Below, piece after piece: positions 4,625 through 11,083 of a DNA stretch of 11,083 nucleotides; within the stretch, counting starts at the first letter, position 1; every line of letters starts with the position of its first letter. The stretch covers positions 1 to 11,083 of the forward strand of contig USDZ01000044.1 of NCBI GenBank assembly GCA_900553525.1. Direction: 5' to 3'. The notes under the pieces are model-generated. The model made no database searches. It was given only the letters and a program-made list of their open reading frames with translations, and was not told the origin of the DNA. Source of the DNA: an uncultured Oscillospiraceae bacterium. Lineage in GTDB: Bacteria; Bacillota; Clostridia; Oscillospirales; Acutalibacteraceae. Made by a program: the position numbers and the translations under genes.

Positions 4625-4672
4625 TTTTGCAAGATTCTGTTTTGACACTTGCAAAAACAAACGGCATATACT
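4625..4672 (+). promoter_or_regulatory. Aminotransferase promoter with inverted repeat
   Basis: TTGACA (4642-4647) and TATACT (4667-4672) with a long 19-nt spacer, which usually makes a weak promoter. A perfect inverted repeat TTTTGCAAG (4625-4633) / CTTGCAAAA (4648-4656) flanks the -35 box, its centres about 23 bp apart, close to two helix turns. It fits an operator for a dimeric regulator. The same sequence as RNA would fall upstream of the start and not be transcribed. Confidence 0.5.
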
Positions 4673-4718
4673 ATGATAAGGGACGGTATGGAAGGAAAAA
4701 TGGAGAGGAGTCCTATTC

Positions 4719-6014
4719 ATGGCGGCATGGCAGGATTTGGAACGCCCGGCGCTCGAAGCGATCGAGGCGGAGTGCAGAGCGTCTTATCAAGCTTATAAGG
4801 CGAGAGGGTTGAAGCTTGACATGTCCCGCGGCAAGCCGGGACCTGAACAGCTCGACTTGACCCTCGATATGCTGGACTGTGTCAACGCTCGGGACGGCTA
4901 TCGCACCGAAGGAGGAGCGGATACCCGCAATTACGGCGTCCCCGACGGCATTCCGGAAGCGAGGGAACTGCTTGGCGCCATGATGGGGGTCCCGGCGGAT
5001 AACGTCATCGTCGGTGGGAACTCCAGCCTGAACTTGATGTTCGACTATATCGCCACCGCCTATGCCAAGGGGGTATGCGGAGAGGAGCCATGGTGTCACC
5101 AAGGCAAAATCAAGTTTTTGTGCCCTTCTCCGGGATACGACCGGCATTTCGCCGTCACGGAATATTTCGGCTTTGAACTCGTCACGGTGGACATGACCGA
5201 AAGTGGACCGGACATGGACCAGGTGGAGTCCTACGTGCGGGATCCGCTTGTCAAAGGCATCTGGTGTGTTCCCATGTATTCGAACCCGGATGGTATCACC
5301 TATTCCGACGAAACCGTCCGCCGCCTGGCCGCTTTACGCCCGGCGGCATCCGATTTCCGAATCATGTGGGACAACGCTTACTGCGTCCATCATCTCTCCG
5401 ACACCCCGGACGTACTGCTCAATCTCTACGAAGAAGCCAAGGCCGCGGGTAACGAGGATATCGCGATTTTTTTCGCCTCCACCTCCAAAATTAGCTTTCC
5501 CGGTTCGGGTATCGCCGGCATCGCGGCCAGTCCTCGCAACCTCGCGGATATCCGTCGCCGCCTGAGTATCCAGACCATCGGTTCCGATAAGCTCAATATG
5601 CTCCGACACGCCCGGTTTTTCAAGAATATCGACGGAATACACGCCCATATGAAACGGCATGCCGCGATTCTACGTCCGAAATTTGCCGTGGTGCTCGACA
5701 CCTTGTCGAAAGAACTCGGCGGATTGGGCATCGCCTCCTGGCATGAACCGCACGGCGGCTATTTCGTCAGCGTCAATCTGCTGCCCGGCTGCGCCAAGGA
5801 GACCGTCCGTCTGCTGGCAGAGGCCGGAGTTGTCATGACCGGCGCCGGTGCCACCTATCCGTATGGACAGGATCCGAAGGATTCCAATATTCGCATCGCC
5901 CCCACCTTCCCCTCGGTGGAAGAGTTGAAAACCGCGATGGAACTGTTCTGTATCTGTGCCAAGCTCGCCGCTGCCCGGCGGCTACTGGATAAAGGCAATT
6001 CTCTCTCCGCCTGA
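4719..6014 (+). CDS. PLP-dependent aminotransferase, AspT-like (probable aspartate aminotransferase)
   Basis: A 431-residue fold-type I aminotransferase, nearest to the Corynebacterium AspT-type aspartate aminotransferases (Pfam Asp_aminotransf). Visible landmarks: substrate loop SRGKPGPEQLDL (36-47), RNYGVPDGIPEARELLG (70-86), VGGNSSLNLMFDY (98-110), N189 of MYSNPDG, D218 of MWDNAYCVHH (pairs with the PLP ring nitrogen), the Schiff-base lysine K257 in FASTSKISFPGSG, and R392 of SNIRIAP (binds the substrate carboxylate). All key residues are present. It likely moves the amino group between aspartate and 2-oxoglutarate; substrate is inferred from family only. ATG at 4719 lies 8 nt after AGGAG. 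It stands alone between terminators, next to asnS, which uses a product of aspartate metabolism, though no co-transcription is seen. Confidence 0.85.
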   Translation: MAAWQDLERPALEAIEAECRASYQAYKARGLKLDMSRGKPGPEQLDLTLDMLDCVNARDGYRTEGGADTRNYGVPDGIPEARELLGAMMGVPADNVIVGGNSSLNLMFDYIATAYAKGVCGEEPWCHQGKIKFLCPSPGYDRHFAVTEYFGFELVTVDMTESGPDMDQVESYVRDPLVKGIWCVPMYSNPDGITYSDETVRRLAALRPAASDFRIMWDNAYCVHHLSDTPDVLLNLYEEAKAAGNEDIAIFFASTSKISFPGSGIAGIAASPRNLADIRRRLSIQTIGSDKLNMLRHARFFKNIDGIHAHMKRHAAILRPKFAVVLDTLSKELGGLGIASWHEPHGGYFVSVNLLPGCAKETVRLLAEAGVVMTGAGATYPYGQDPKDSNIRIAPTFPSVEELKTAMELFCICAKLAAARRLLDKGNSLSA

Positions 6015-6028
6015 TCCGTGTTCCTGTA

Positions 6029-6064
6029 GGCCCCCGCATCCTTCCCAAGGATGCGGAGGCCTTT
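6029..6064 (+). terminator. Aminotransferase terminator
   Basis: GGCCCCCGCATCC (6029-6041) pairs with GGATGCGGAGGCC (6049-6061) with one C-A mismatch, 7-nt loop, then TTTT (6062-6065). It lies 15 nt past the stop codon. Confidence 0.82.
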
Positions 6065-6161
6065 TAAGAAACCGTTTGAAAAATTTCCGGCAATTTATGG
6101 TAAAAATTCCATTGAAAAATCGGTTATTTCATAAAAAAAGTCCGCTTCCAAGATGGATGCA

Positions 6162-6218
6162 TTGACTTTTAACCCATCAGATTCTATAATAAGTCTCATG
6201 CAATGCCGCGAGGCGGCA
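6162..6218 (+). promoter_or_regulatory. secDF promoter and short leader hairpin
   Basis: TTGACT (6162-6167), 17 nt, TATAAT (6185-6190). The leader starts near 6197 and holds a compact hairpin TGCCGC-GAG-GCGGCA (6204-6218), 13 nt upstream of the GGAGG site used by secD. The stretch before the promoter (6066-6161) is AT-rich with no gene seen. Confidence 0.8.
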
Positions 6219-6243
6219 AATGGAAGCAATGGAGGACAAGCCG

Positions 6244-7719
6244 ATGAAGCGAACTGCAAAGCCTGTATTCTTCATCGTGGCGCTGCTGATCTTCGCCTTG
6301 ACATACACGTCCTTTTTCGGTGTGTATACCTATTACGGCGACCGGCGCGATACGATTATCCGAGGTGCGGCCGATATCCGGTTCGGCATCGATATCCGCG
6401 GCGGCGTGGATGTGACGTTTGCTCCGGAGGACGAGAACATCGAGGTCACGGCGGATCAGATAAACGACGTCCGCAATGTCATCGCTCAACGCCTGATCCG
6501 GAACAATATCACCGACTATGAGGCATACTCCGACGTCACCAATAAACAGGTGATCGTCCGTTTCCCCTGGAAAAGCGACGAATCCAATTTCGACGCCTCG
6601 CAGGCCATCGAGGAACTGGGGAAAACCGCCTCTCTCGAATTCTATCTCGACCGGCAGGAAAGCAATTATGTCCTTCCCACCGAAAAGCCGGGTGCGGAGG
6701 ATCTTGTCCTGACGGGAAAAGACGTCGAACGGGCTTCCGCTGCCTATGAACAAGGACAAACCTCCGGCACGACTGAGCCGGTGGTGGCTCTGGAACTGAA
6801 AACATCATCCGAAGATGGAGAAAAATCGGGCAAGGACAAGTTTGACGAAGCCACCAAGCTGCAACAAGAACGGAACGCCGCCCTTTCCAGCGGTGAGGCG
6901 AAATACTCCATTTCCATCTGGCTGGACGATGAATGTATCTCCAATCCTGGGGTTGAGGTGCATATCACCGACGGCCAGGCGTCTATCACCGGATTCTCCG
7001 AGTATTCAGAGGCCTCTTCGGTTGCCAATCTCATCAACGCGGGCGCCCTGCCTTTCGGCATCAAGGTGACGAGTTCCAACATCATTCCTCCTTCTATGGG
7101 GGAACAGGCGTTGGAGCTGATGGTACTGGCCGGTATCATTGCTTTTATCCTGATCTCCATCTTTATGATCCTGTATTACCGGCTGCCCGGCGTGATTGCG
7201 GTCATCTCTCTGATGGGACAGATCGCCGGCTCCATCGCCGTGGTCTCGGGCTACTTCGGGTTCCTGAACAGCTTTACCCTGACCCTGCCCGGCATCGCCG
7301 GTATCATCCTGTCAATCGGGATGGGCGTGGATGCAAACGTCATCACGGCTGAACGGATCAAGGACGGTATCCGGATGGGTAAGACCATTGACGGCGCTGT
7401 CAACAGCGGCTGCCACGACTCCTTCTCCGCCATTTTCGACGGCAATATCACCGTCATCATCGTTTCCATCATTCTGATGGGGGTCTTTGGTCCTCCCTCC
7501 AGCTTCTGGTCCACGGTTCTGTATCCCTTCCTGTTCATGTTCCCGGTTTCCACCAGCGGCGAGGTGTATTCCTTCGGTTTCACCCTGTTTGCCGGTATTG
7601 TCTTTAACTTTATCGTGGGTGTATTCGCCACCCGGTTGATGATCCGGTCGGCCACCCGGTTCCGGTTCCTGCGTAAACCTTGGCTGTTGGGAGGTAAACG
7701 ACATGACAAAACCGTTTGA
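6244..7719 (+). CDS. secD: Protein translocase subunit SecD
   Basis: A 491-residue membrane subunit that works with SecF to pull secreted proteins across the membrane using the proton or sodium gradient. TM1 is at about 7-27; the large outer P1 domain follows (FGIDIRGGVDVTF at 48-59, YSISIWLDDECISNPGV, GALPFGIKV); then TM2-TM6 in about 292-467 with the family signature GMGVDANVITAERIKDGIRM (359-378) and DGNITVII. P1 is shorter than in E. coli SecD, normal for Gram-positives. Between TM5 and TM6 the usual short G-[ST]-IKGF link is replaced by about 25 residues, partly hydrophobic (PPSSFWSTVLYPFLFMFPVS). ATG at 6244 has GGAGG 8 nt upstream; in-frame ATGs at 6220 and 6229 lack this. It overlaps secF by 17 nt. 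Confidence 0.95.
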   Translation: MKRTAKPVFFIVALLIFALTYTSFFGVYTYYGDRRDTIIRGAADIRFGIDIRGGVDVTFAPEDENIEVTADQINDVRNVIAQRLIRNNITDYEAYSDVTNKQVIVRFPWKSDESNFDASQAIEELGKTASLEFYLDRQESNYVLPTEKPGAEDLVLTGKDVERASAAYEQGQTSGTTEPVVALELKTSSEDGEKSGKDKFDEATKLQQERNAALSSGEAKYSISIWLDDECISNPGVEVHITDGQASITGFSEYSEASSVANLINAGALPFGIKVTSSNIIPPSMGEQALELMVLAGIIAFILISIFMILYYRLPGVIAVISLMGQIAGSIAVVSGYFGFLNSFTLTLPGIAGIILSIGMGVDANVITAERIKDGIRMGKTIDGAVNSGCHDSFSAIFDGNITVIIVSIILMGVFGPPSSFWSTVLYPFLFMFPVSTSGEVYSFGFTLFAGIVFNFIVGVFATRLMIRSATRFRFLRKPWLLGGKRHDKTV

Positions 7720-8659
7720 TTTTGTCGGGCACCGCAAGGTGTTCGTGAGCATCTCCCTCGGCATTCTCCTCATTGGGATTTTCTTCAATATTCTCTTTGG
7801 CGTAGAGCTGGGCACCGAGTTCAAGGGCGGGACTCTGCTCAGATACAGCTTTGAAAACGAACTCGATCACGACGCTGTTGAGCGGGTGATCGAAGAGAAG
7901 CTGCCTGGTTCGTCGGTGACGATTTCCGAAAACGATCTGTCCACCAACACCATTTCGGTGGAACTCTCCCGTAGCATCACCGCGGAAGAGCGGGACGGGC
8001 TTCTCGAAACGTTGACCGCCTCTTATCCAGACAACCAAATCGAGCAGATCGGCGCAAACTCGCTGGAGCCCTCCAGCGGCCACTGGTTCTTTATCAAATG
8101 CCTCGTGGCGATCGCGCTTGCGGCCATCTTCCTGGTCATTTACGTAGCCCTGCGTTTTCGGAGAATCGGCGGTCTGTCCGCCGGCGTCATGGCGCTGCTG
8201 GCCTTGTTCAACGATTTGCTGGTGGCCTATTTTGCCTTTGTCATCTTCCGTATCCCACTCGACGACAATTTTGTCGCAGTGGTCCTCTCCATTCTCGGCT
8301 ACTCTCTCAACGACACCATCGTCATTTACGACCGTATTCGAGAAAACCGCCGGATTATGGACAAAAAGACCCCCATCGCGGAAGTTGTCAACGTCAGTCT
8401 CAACCAAAGCTTTGTCCGGACCCTGAATACCGCGATCTGCACCTTCATCGCGGTGGCCACCGTCGCCGTCCTTGCCTTGGCGGCCTCCATGGAATCCATT
8501 GTGAGTTTTGCGGTGCCCATGATGTTCGGTGTCATTTCGGGTTTCTATACCTCCGTGTTCCTGTGCAGCCCGCTATGGGTAGCCTGGGTCGAGCATAAGG
8601 AGAAAAAAGAAACCGCGCGGAAAAATGCCGAGACAACGACAAAAAAGAAAAAAGCCTAA
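7703..8659 (+). CDS. secF: Protein translocase subunit SecF
   Basis: A 318-residue partner of SecD. It shows TM1 (13-33), the extracellular FKGGTLLRYSF (40-50), and the five-helix bundle from about 130 to 289 with the hallmark ALFNDLLVAYFAFVIFRIP (167-185) and SILGYSLNDTIVIYDRIREN (196-215), followed by RTLNTAICTFIAV. The tail from 298 is a lysine-rich cytoplasmic stretch. The GGAGG ribosome site and the ATG lie inside the end of secD, so the two are translationally coupled in one operon. Length is normal for a free SecF, and nothing is missing. Confidence 0.96.
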   Translation: MTKPFDFVGHRKVFVSISLGILLIGIFFNILFGVELGTEFKGGTLLRYSFENELDHDAVERVIEEKLPGSSVTISENDLSTNTISVELSRSITAEERDGLLETLTASYPDNQIEQIGANSLEPSSGHWFFIKCLVAIALAAIFLVIYVALRFRRIGGLSAGVMALLALFNDLLVAYFAFVIFRIPLDDNFVAVVLSILGYSLNDTIVIYDRIRENRRIMDKKTPIAEVVNVSLNQSFVRTLNTAICTFIAVATVAVLALAASMESIVSFAVPMMFGVISGFYTSVFLCSPLWVAWVEHKEKKETARKNAETTTKKKKA

Positions 8660-8666
8660 TTAGCCG

Positions 8667-8702
8667 AAAAAGCATCCGGAGCATAGCTTCCGGATGCTTT
8701 TT
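8667..8702 (+). terminator. secDF terminator
   Basis: AAAAAGCATCCGGA (8667-8680) pairs perfectly with TCCGGATGCTTTTT (8689-8702), loop GCATAGCT; the T run is in the stem. The leading A run makes it usable on both strands. Confidence 0.9.
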
Positions 8703-8768
8703 GTGCAACTTCCACCACCTCTGCCCTTTCGCCTATCCATCCGCCGTTTCCTTTTATCTGCATCGGCC

Positions 8769-8797
8769 CGGACAAAACTTCGTTTCAGATGTATGAT
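8769..8797 (+). promoter_or_regulatory. Candidate promoter of the FakA-C-like gene
   Basis: CGGACA (8769-8774), 17 nt, TATGAT (8792-8797). A moderate match (4 and 5 of 6). It is the only plausible promoter between the secDF terminator and the ATG at 8871; the leader would be about 65 nt. Confidence 0.5.
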
Positions 8798-8870
8798 GGG
8801 AAGAAAACGAGGGATGGTACAGAATATAGAAGTTTGAAACTCATCATCCTAAAAGAAAAGGGGAACCTCC

Positions 8871-9122
8871 ATGCTGGAATATAAATTCGACACCCAACTG
8901 CTCATCGAGGGGCAAAATCTGTCCGAAGACGAGATCCACGACTATATCACCGCGCATTTCAAAGGCGATTGCTTGCTGGCTGTGGGAGATGATACGCTGA
9001 TTAAAATTCATTTCCACACCAACGAACCTTGGGATGTCCTGGCGTATGCCGCATCGCTGGGCGAGATCTTCGATGTCGTGGTGGAAAACATGGAACGGCA
9101 GGAAAACGGCTTGAAGGGATAA
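8871..9122 (+). CDS. Stand-alone homologue of FakA/YloV C-terminal domain
   Basis: An 83-residue protein matching the end of FakA/YloV-type kinases (DAK2-domain proteins that phosphorylate fatty acids bound to FakB). YKFDTQLLIEG (4-14) matches the family's Y-T-E-F-I-I-x-G strand; GDCLLAVGDDTLIKIHFHTN (32-51) matches G-D-S-x-x-V-x-x-D-x-x-x-K-V-H-x-H-T-N; GEIFDVVVENMERQ (64-77) matches the closing G-x-x-x-x-x-x-I-x-N-M-x-x-Q. The kinase (DAK2) and middle domains are absent and the gene has its own SD (AAAGGGG), start and terminator, so it is probably a real small gene, not a broken end. It cannot be a kinase by itself; a binding or regulatory role is possible but unproven. Confidence 0.75.
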   Translation: MLEYKFDTQLLIEGQNLSEDEIHDYITAHFKGDCLLAVGDDTLIKIHFHTNEPWDVLAYAASLGEIFDVVVENMERQENGLKG

Positions 9123-9132
9123 AAATCCGCAT

Positions 9133-9166
9133 CGCCCGGCCGGAATCCCGGCCGGGCGAACTTTTT
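9133..9166. terminator. GC-rich bidirectional terminator
   Basis: CGCCCGGCCGG (9133-9143) pairs perfectly with CCGGCCGGGCG (9148-9158), 4-nt loop, then AACTTTTT on the plus strand. On the minus strand ATGCGGATTTTT follows the hairpin, so it can also end the convergent phosphoglycerate-mutase-like gene. Confidence 0.88.
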
Positions 9167-9231
9167 CATCCGTATATCTCAAAGGCCCGGGACTAAGTCC
9201 AGCCCGTCCCGTCCCTTTAGGGGGTTCGTGT

Positions 9232-10443
9232 TCAGCGGCCAAGCAAACGCCCCATGAGGGCATCCGCCCGCTCGACAAATACACCGGTGGAAGCGGCCGC
9301 CTGTTCGGTGAACCTGTCGACACCGCTCTCCCGATCCCGTCCGCTGCGGTATAACAGATATGGGACCGGATCGGCGGTATGGGTGCGCAGGGCAAGCGGA
9401 GTGGGATGGTCGGGCATAATCAGAACCGCATAATCCCCCATCTTCTTCAATTCGTTTAGCAGCGGCGCCAGAATGCGGCGATCGATATCCTCAATAGCCT
9501 GCACCTTGTTTTCCGTCTCGCCGCGGTGTCCGCATTCATCCGGGGCTTCCACATGGATATAGGCCAAATCCCGGCCCGCCCTCAGTTCCTGCAGGGCCGC
9601 ATCCCGTTTGGCCTCATAATCCGTATCGATATAACCGGTGGCGCCCGGGATTTGACAGACCGTCATCCCAGTCAAACGGCCGATCCCCTTGAGCAGATCG
9701 ACGGCCGAAATCATGGCTCCCTGTGCGCCAAAGCGCTCTTGGAAACTTTGCAGGCGCGGGCGACGCCCCTGCCCCCATAGCCAAATCGCATTGGCCGGGT
9801 TTTGTCCCCGCGCAATCCTCTCCCGGTTCAGCGGATGATCCCGCAGCAGATCATAACTCATCTCCATCATCCGGAGCAGTTTTGCAGCGGCCGGGTGGGT
9901 CATCAGATAGGGCCCGATGACCCGGCCCGTAATATCGTGGGGCGGCGTCACCCTTCCGAGTTCTGTCTGTCCGCCGTGCCACACCAGGCAGTGCCGGTAA
10001 GCCGTACCGGTATAAAAATCGAATTCCCCGCCGCCGAACGCCGCCTGGATTTCCTGGATCAGCCGGTCCGCGTCGGCAGTATGGATGTCTCCTGCACAAT
10101 AGTCCGTCAAGGTCTTTTCCTCGTAAACCGGGTCGTCCGACAGGGTCACGAGATTACAGCGCAGCGCTACATCCTCATCCGCGAGCTGAATACCGATATT
10201 CGCGGCTTCCAGAGGCGACCGTCCGGTATAGCAATCCTTCGGGTTATAACCCAAAACCGATAGATTCGCCACATCGCTGCCGGGCGCCATCCCGTCCGGC
10301 ACCGTTTTCGCCAGTCCCACCTCGGATGCCCTTGCGAGGGCATCCATCGCGGGTTTGTTCGCGGCCTCCATAGGCGTCCTTCCCCCGAGCAACGCGCACG
10401 GCGTATCCGCCATCCCGTCGCATAACAGCACAACCTGTTTCAT
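9232..10443 (-). CDS. apgM: Cofactor-independent phosphoglycerate mutase, ApgM type
   Basis: A 403-residue alkaline-phosphatase-superfamily enzyme of the archaeal-type (ApgM) branch, expected to interconvert 2- and 3-phosphoglycerate with two bound metals. Visible sites: D9 (LLCDGMAD), catalytic S56 in PGSDVANLSVLGY, PDECGHRGE (D302, H306), PDHPTP (D345, H346) and H355 (HTADPVPY). Start is taken at 10443 (MKQVVLLCDG) with AGGA 7 nt upstream and normal family length; an open frame continues 74 codons upstream, but that part is low-complexity leader RNA lying across the promoter and is unlike the family. Some bacterial members of this branch have been proposed to be homoserine kinases; the neighbours give no threonine genes to support that. 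Transcribed alone from 10588-10616 and convergent with the FakA-C-like gene. Confidence 0.85.
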   Translation of the reverse strand: MKQVVLLCDGMADTPCALLGGRTPMEAANKPAMDALARASEVGLAKTVPDGMAPGSDVANLSVLGYNPKDCYTGRSPLEAANIGIQLADEDVALRCNLVTLSDDPVYEEKTLTDYCAGDIHTADADRLIQEIQAAFGGGEFDFYTGTAYRHCLVWHGGQTELGRVTPPHDITGRVIGPYLMTHPAAAKLLRMMEMSYDLLRDHPLNRERIARGQNPANAIWLWGQGRRPRLQSFQERFGAQGAMISAVDLLKGIGRLTGMTVCQIPGATGYIDTDYEAKRDAALQELRAGRDLAYIHVEAPDECGHRGETENKVQAIEDIDRRILAPLLNELKKMGDYAVLIMPDHPTPLALRTHTADPVPYLLYRSGRDRESGVDRFTEQAAASTGVFVERADALMGRLLGR

Positions 10444-10476
10444 CGCAATATCCTGTCCTTTCCAAAATACGGCTTT

Positions 10477-10555
10477 AGGGGACGATCCCCAAAAACGGAC
10501 GGTAGTCTCGGAGAAAAGGTCGCCATGCGCCCGAAAGACCCCGCAGTCGTCCCCT
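10477..10555 (-). promoter_or_regulatory. Structured leader of the apgM mRNA
   Basis: The predicted untranslated leader is about 140 nt. Its AGGGGACGA (10555-10547) can pair perfectly over 9 bp with TCGTCCCCT (10485-10477), or the latter can instead close a local hairpin GGGGA-TCG-TCCCC (10490-10478) 34 nt before the ATG. The two folds exclude each other. No known riboswitch core (T-box, SAM, THF, ZTP, glycine) is recognised. Confidence 0.4.
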
Positions 10556-10587
10556 TCTTCGACAAGCGAGCATCCGCTCGTGTTTTG

Positions 10588-10616
10588 ATTATACCAGACA
10601 GGCAACCGCAATACAA
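10588..10616 (-). promoter_or_regulatory. apgM promoter
   Basis: On the minus strand TTGTAT (10616-10611, weak), 17 nt, extended -10 TGGTATAAT (TATAAT 10593-10588). A weak -35 with an extended -10 and repeated sequence just upstream suggests activator dependence (inference). Confidence 0.7.
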
Positions 10617-10620
10617 GCGG

Positions 10621-10662
10621 CGCCTGTCTTGGGATATTGGACGCCTGTCTTTGGATATTGGA
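10621..10662. repeat. Two tandem 21-bp repeats next to the apgM -35 box
   Basis: Copies 10621-10641 and 10642-10662 differ at one base (CGCCTGTCTTGGGATATTGGA, with G to T at the 11th position; shown here as CGCCTGTCTT plus the rest). The period of 21 bp is two helix turns. GCCTGTCT also occurs inverted as AGACAGGC at 10596-10603, inside the promoter spacer. Confidence 0.85.
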
Positions 10663-10719
10663 CAAAAACTGCGCCGCTTTTCTTGAACAGAAGCGGCATA
10701 GAAAATTTCCTTATACGGA

Positions 10720-10748
10720 TTGCATTTTCCCATTCTGTGCGGTATAAT
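10720..10748 (+). promoter_or_regulatory. Promoter of the OadG-like gene
   Basis: TTGCAT (10720-10725), 17 nt, TATAAT (10743-10748). Divergent from the apgM promoter, about 105 bp apart from its -35, with the tandem repeats between them. Leader about 97 nt. Confidence 0.65.
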
Positions 10749-10773
10749 AAGAACACTGATTTTTAGAATGGGT

Positions 10774-10807
10774 GGGAATGGGATTTTGACTGTAACCCTT
10801 CCCTTTT
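10774..10807 (+). terminator. Possible attenuator hairpin in the OadG leader
   Basis: GGGAA-T-GGG (10774-10782) pairs with CCC-TTCCC (10796-10803), 8 bp with one bulge, followed by TTTTC. It lies between the promoter and the ATG at 10852, so it would be a leader terminator if it works. Weak stem; low confidence. Confidence 0.3.
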
Positions 10808-10851
10808 CGGCTGAAATCGGCCGGGTTTTATCATGGAAAGGACTGAGTATC

Positions 10852-11083
10852 ATGCATAATCCACCGGATTTCCTCCTGGCAGAAACAGGCAACGGATGGT
10901 TTGCCGATGCCGGCATGACCATTCTCATTGGCCTGGTGGTGGTTTTTGCCGTTCTGATTCTCCTGACTTTTATTTTTTACCTTTTCGGCAAAGCGACCGG
11001 CCGCTCCAAAGGCGACAAGCCTTCACCTGCGCCGGCTGAAAAAACGCAATCGGACGCGACCCCGGCCGCCCCGTCCCGGGCGG
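10852..11083 (+). CDS. OadG-like sodium-pump decarboxylase gamma subunit (partial)
   Basis: The gene runs off the window, so only 77 codons are seen. After a short N-terminal stretch (MHNPPDFLLAETGNGWFADA) comes one strong membrane segment at about residues 22-45 (GMTILIGLVVVFAVLILLTF and on), then a charged link (FGKATGRSKGDK) and a Pro/Ala-rich tail starting PSPAPAEKTQSD. This order, with the G-M-x-I-x-x-G-x-x-V-V-F-x-V-L-I-L-L pattern, matches the gamma subunit of sodium-pumping oxaloacetate/methylmalonyl-CoA decarboxylases, which anchors the complex. ATG at 10852 has AAGGA 9 nt upstream; an earlier ATG at 10833 meets a stop at once. If the call is right, the biotin carrier and beta subunit genes should follow to the right. 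Confidence 0.6.
   Translation, partial: MHNPPDFLLAETGNGWFADAGMTILIGLVVVFAVLILLTFIFYLFGKATGRSKGDKPSPAPAEKTQSDATPAAPSRA

Noticed and set aside
7610..8407. 265-codon frame opposite secD/secF
   Set aside because: Antisense shadow of two clear membrane protein genes; composition is rich in acidic and Gln/His codons from reversed codon bias, with no start signal.
10444..10665. 74-codon N-terminal extension of the apgM-like gene
   Set aside because: It would begin upstream of the mapped -10 and -35 boxes, contains the tandem repeats, and is unlike the family; ATG at 10443 has a proper SD and gives normal length.

Overview
The window looks like a chromosomal piece of a Gram-positive Clostridia-type bacterium, probably Oscillospirales/Ruminococcaceae. 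The reasons are consensus sigma-A promoters, strong GGAGG ribosome sites, an aminotransferase of the Corynebacterium AspT type, a SecD with an unusual insertion that I associate with this group, a FakA/YloV-like C-terminal fragment and a sodium-pump gamma-like subunit. The taxonomic guess is inference. Two regions differ clearly in content and base composition.

Region 1 (1 to about 2720) is the end of an integrated mobile element of lower GC. It ends with a tyrosine recombinase (1526-2650) lying beside the 3' end of a tRNA-Val(GAC) gene on the minus strand (2723-2798), the usual layout of an island inserted in a tRNA gene. The cargo seen here is almost entirely RNA-based or toxin-antitoxin-like. 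It holds (i) a truncated array of two hairpin-plus-tail units (1-94) followed by a terminator; (ii) a promoter and a predicted structured RNA of about 200 nt with three tandem 35-37 nt hairpin repeats (247-445), ending in an exact second copy of the same 40-bp terminator block; (iii) a hicA-hicB pair under a consensus promoter with a palindrome inside it; and (iv) a type I toxin-antitoxin locus too short for ordinary gene calling. That locus has a 28-residue holin-like toxin on the minus strand and a convergent plus-strand antisense RNA. The toxin ribosome site is locked in a hairpin, and the antisense RNA shows a CCCCTCC loop that could pair with it.

Region 2 (about 2720-11083) is GC-richer housekeeping DNA. 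In order it carries tRNA-Val (minus), asnS, a PLP aminotransferase, secD-secF (overlapping, one operon), a stand-alone 83-residue homologue of the FakA/YloV C-terminal domain, a cofactor-independent phosphoglycerate-mutase-like gene (minus), and the start of a membrane gene resembling sodium-pump decarboxylase gamma (OadG), cut by the window end. Most units have their own promoter and a strong intrinsic terminator, so apart from hicAB and secDF they look like independent transcription units. The divergent space 10444-10851 holds promoters for both neighbours, tandem 21-bp repeats upstream of the minus-strand promoter, and a structured leader.

The most promising undescribed material is the pair of tandem-hairpin RNA modules at 1-445. 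Next is the compact type I toxin-antitoxin locus at 1209-1463.
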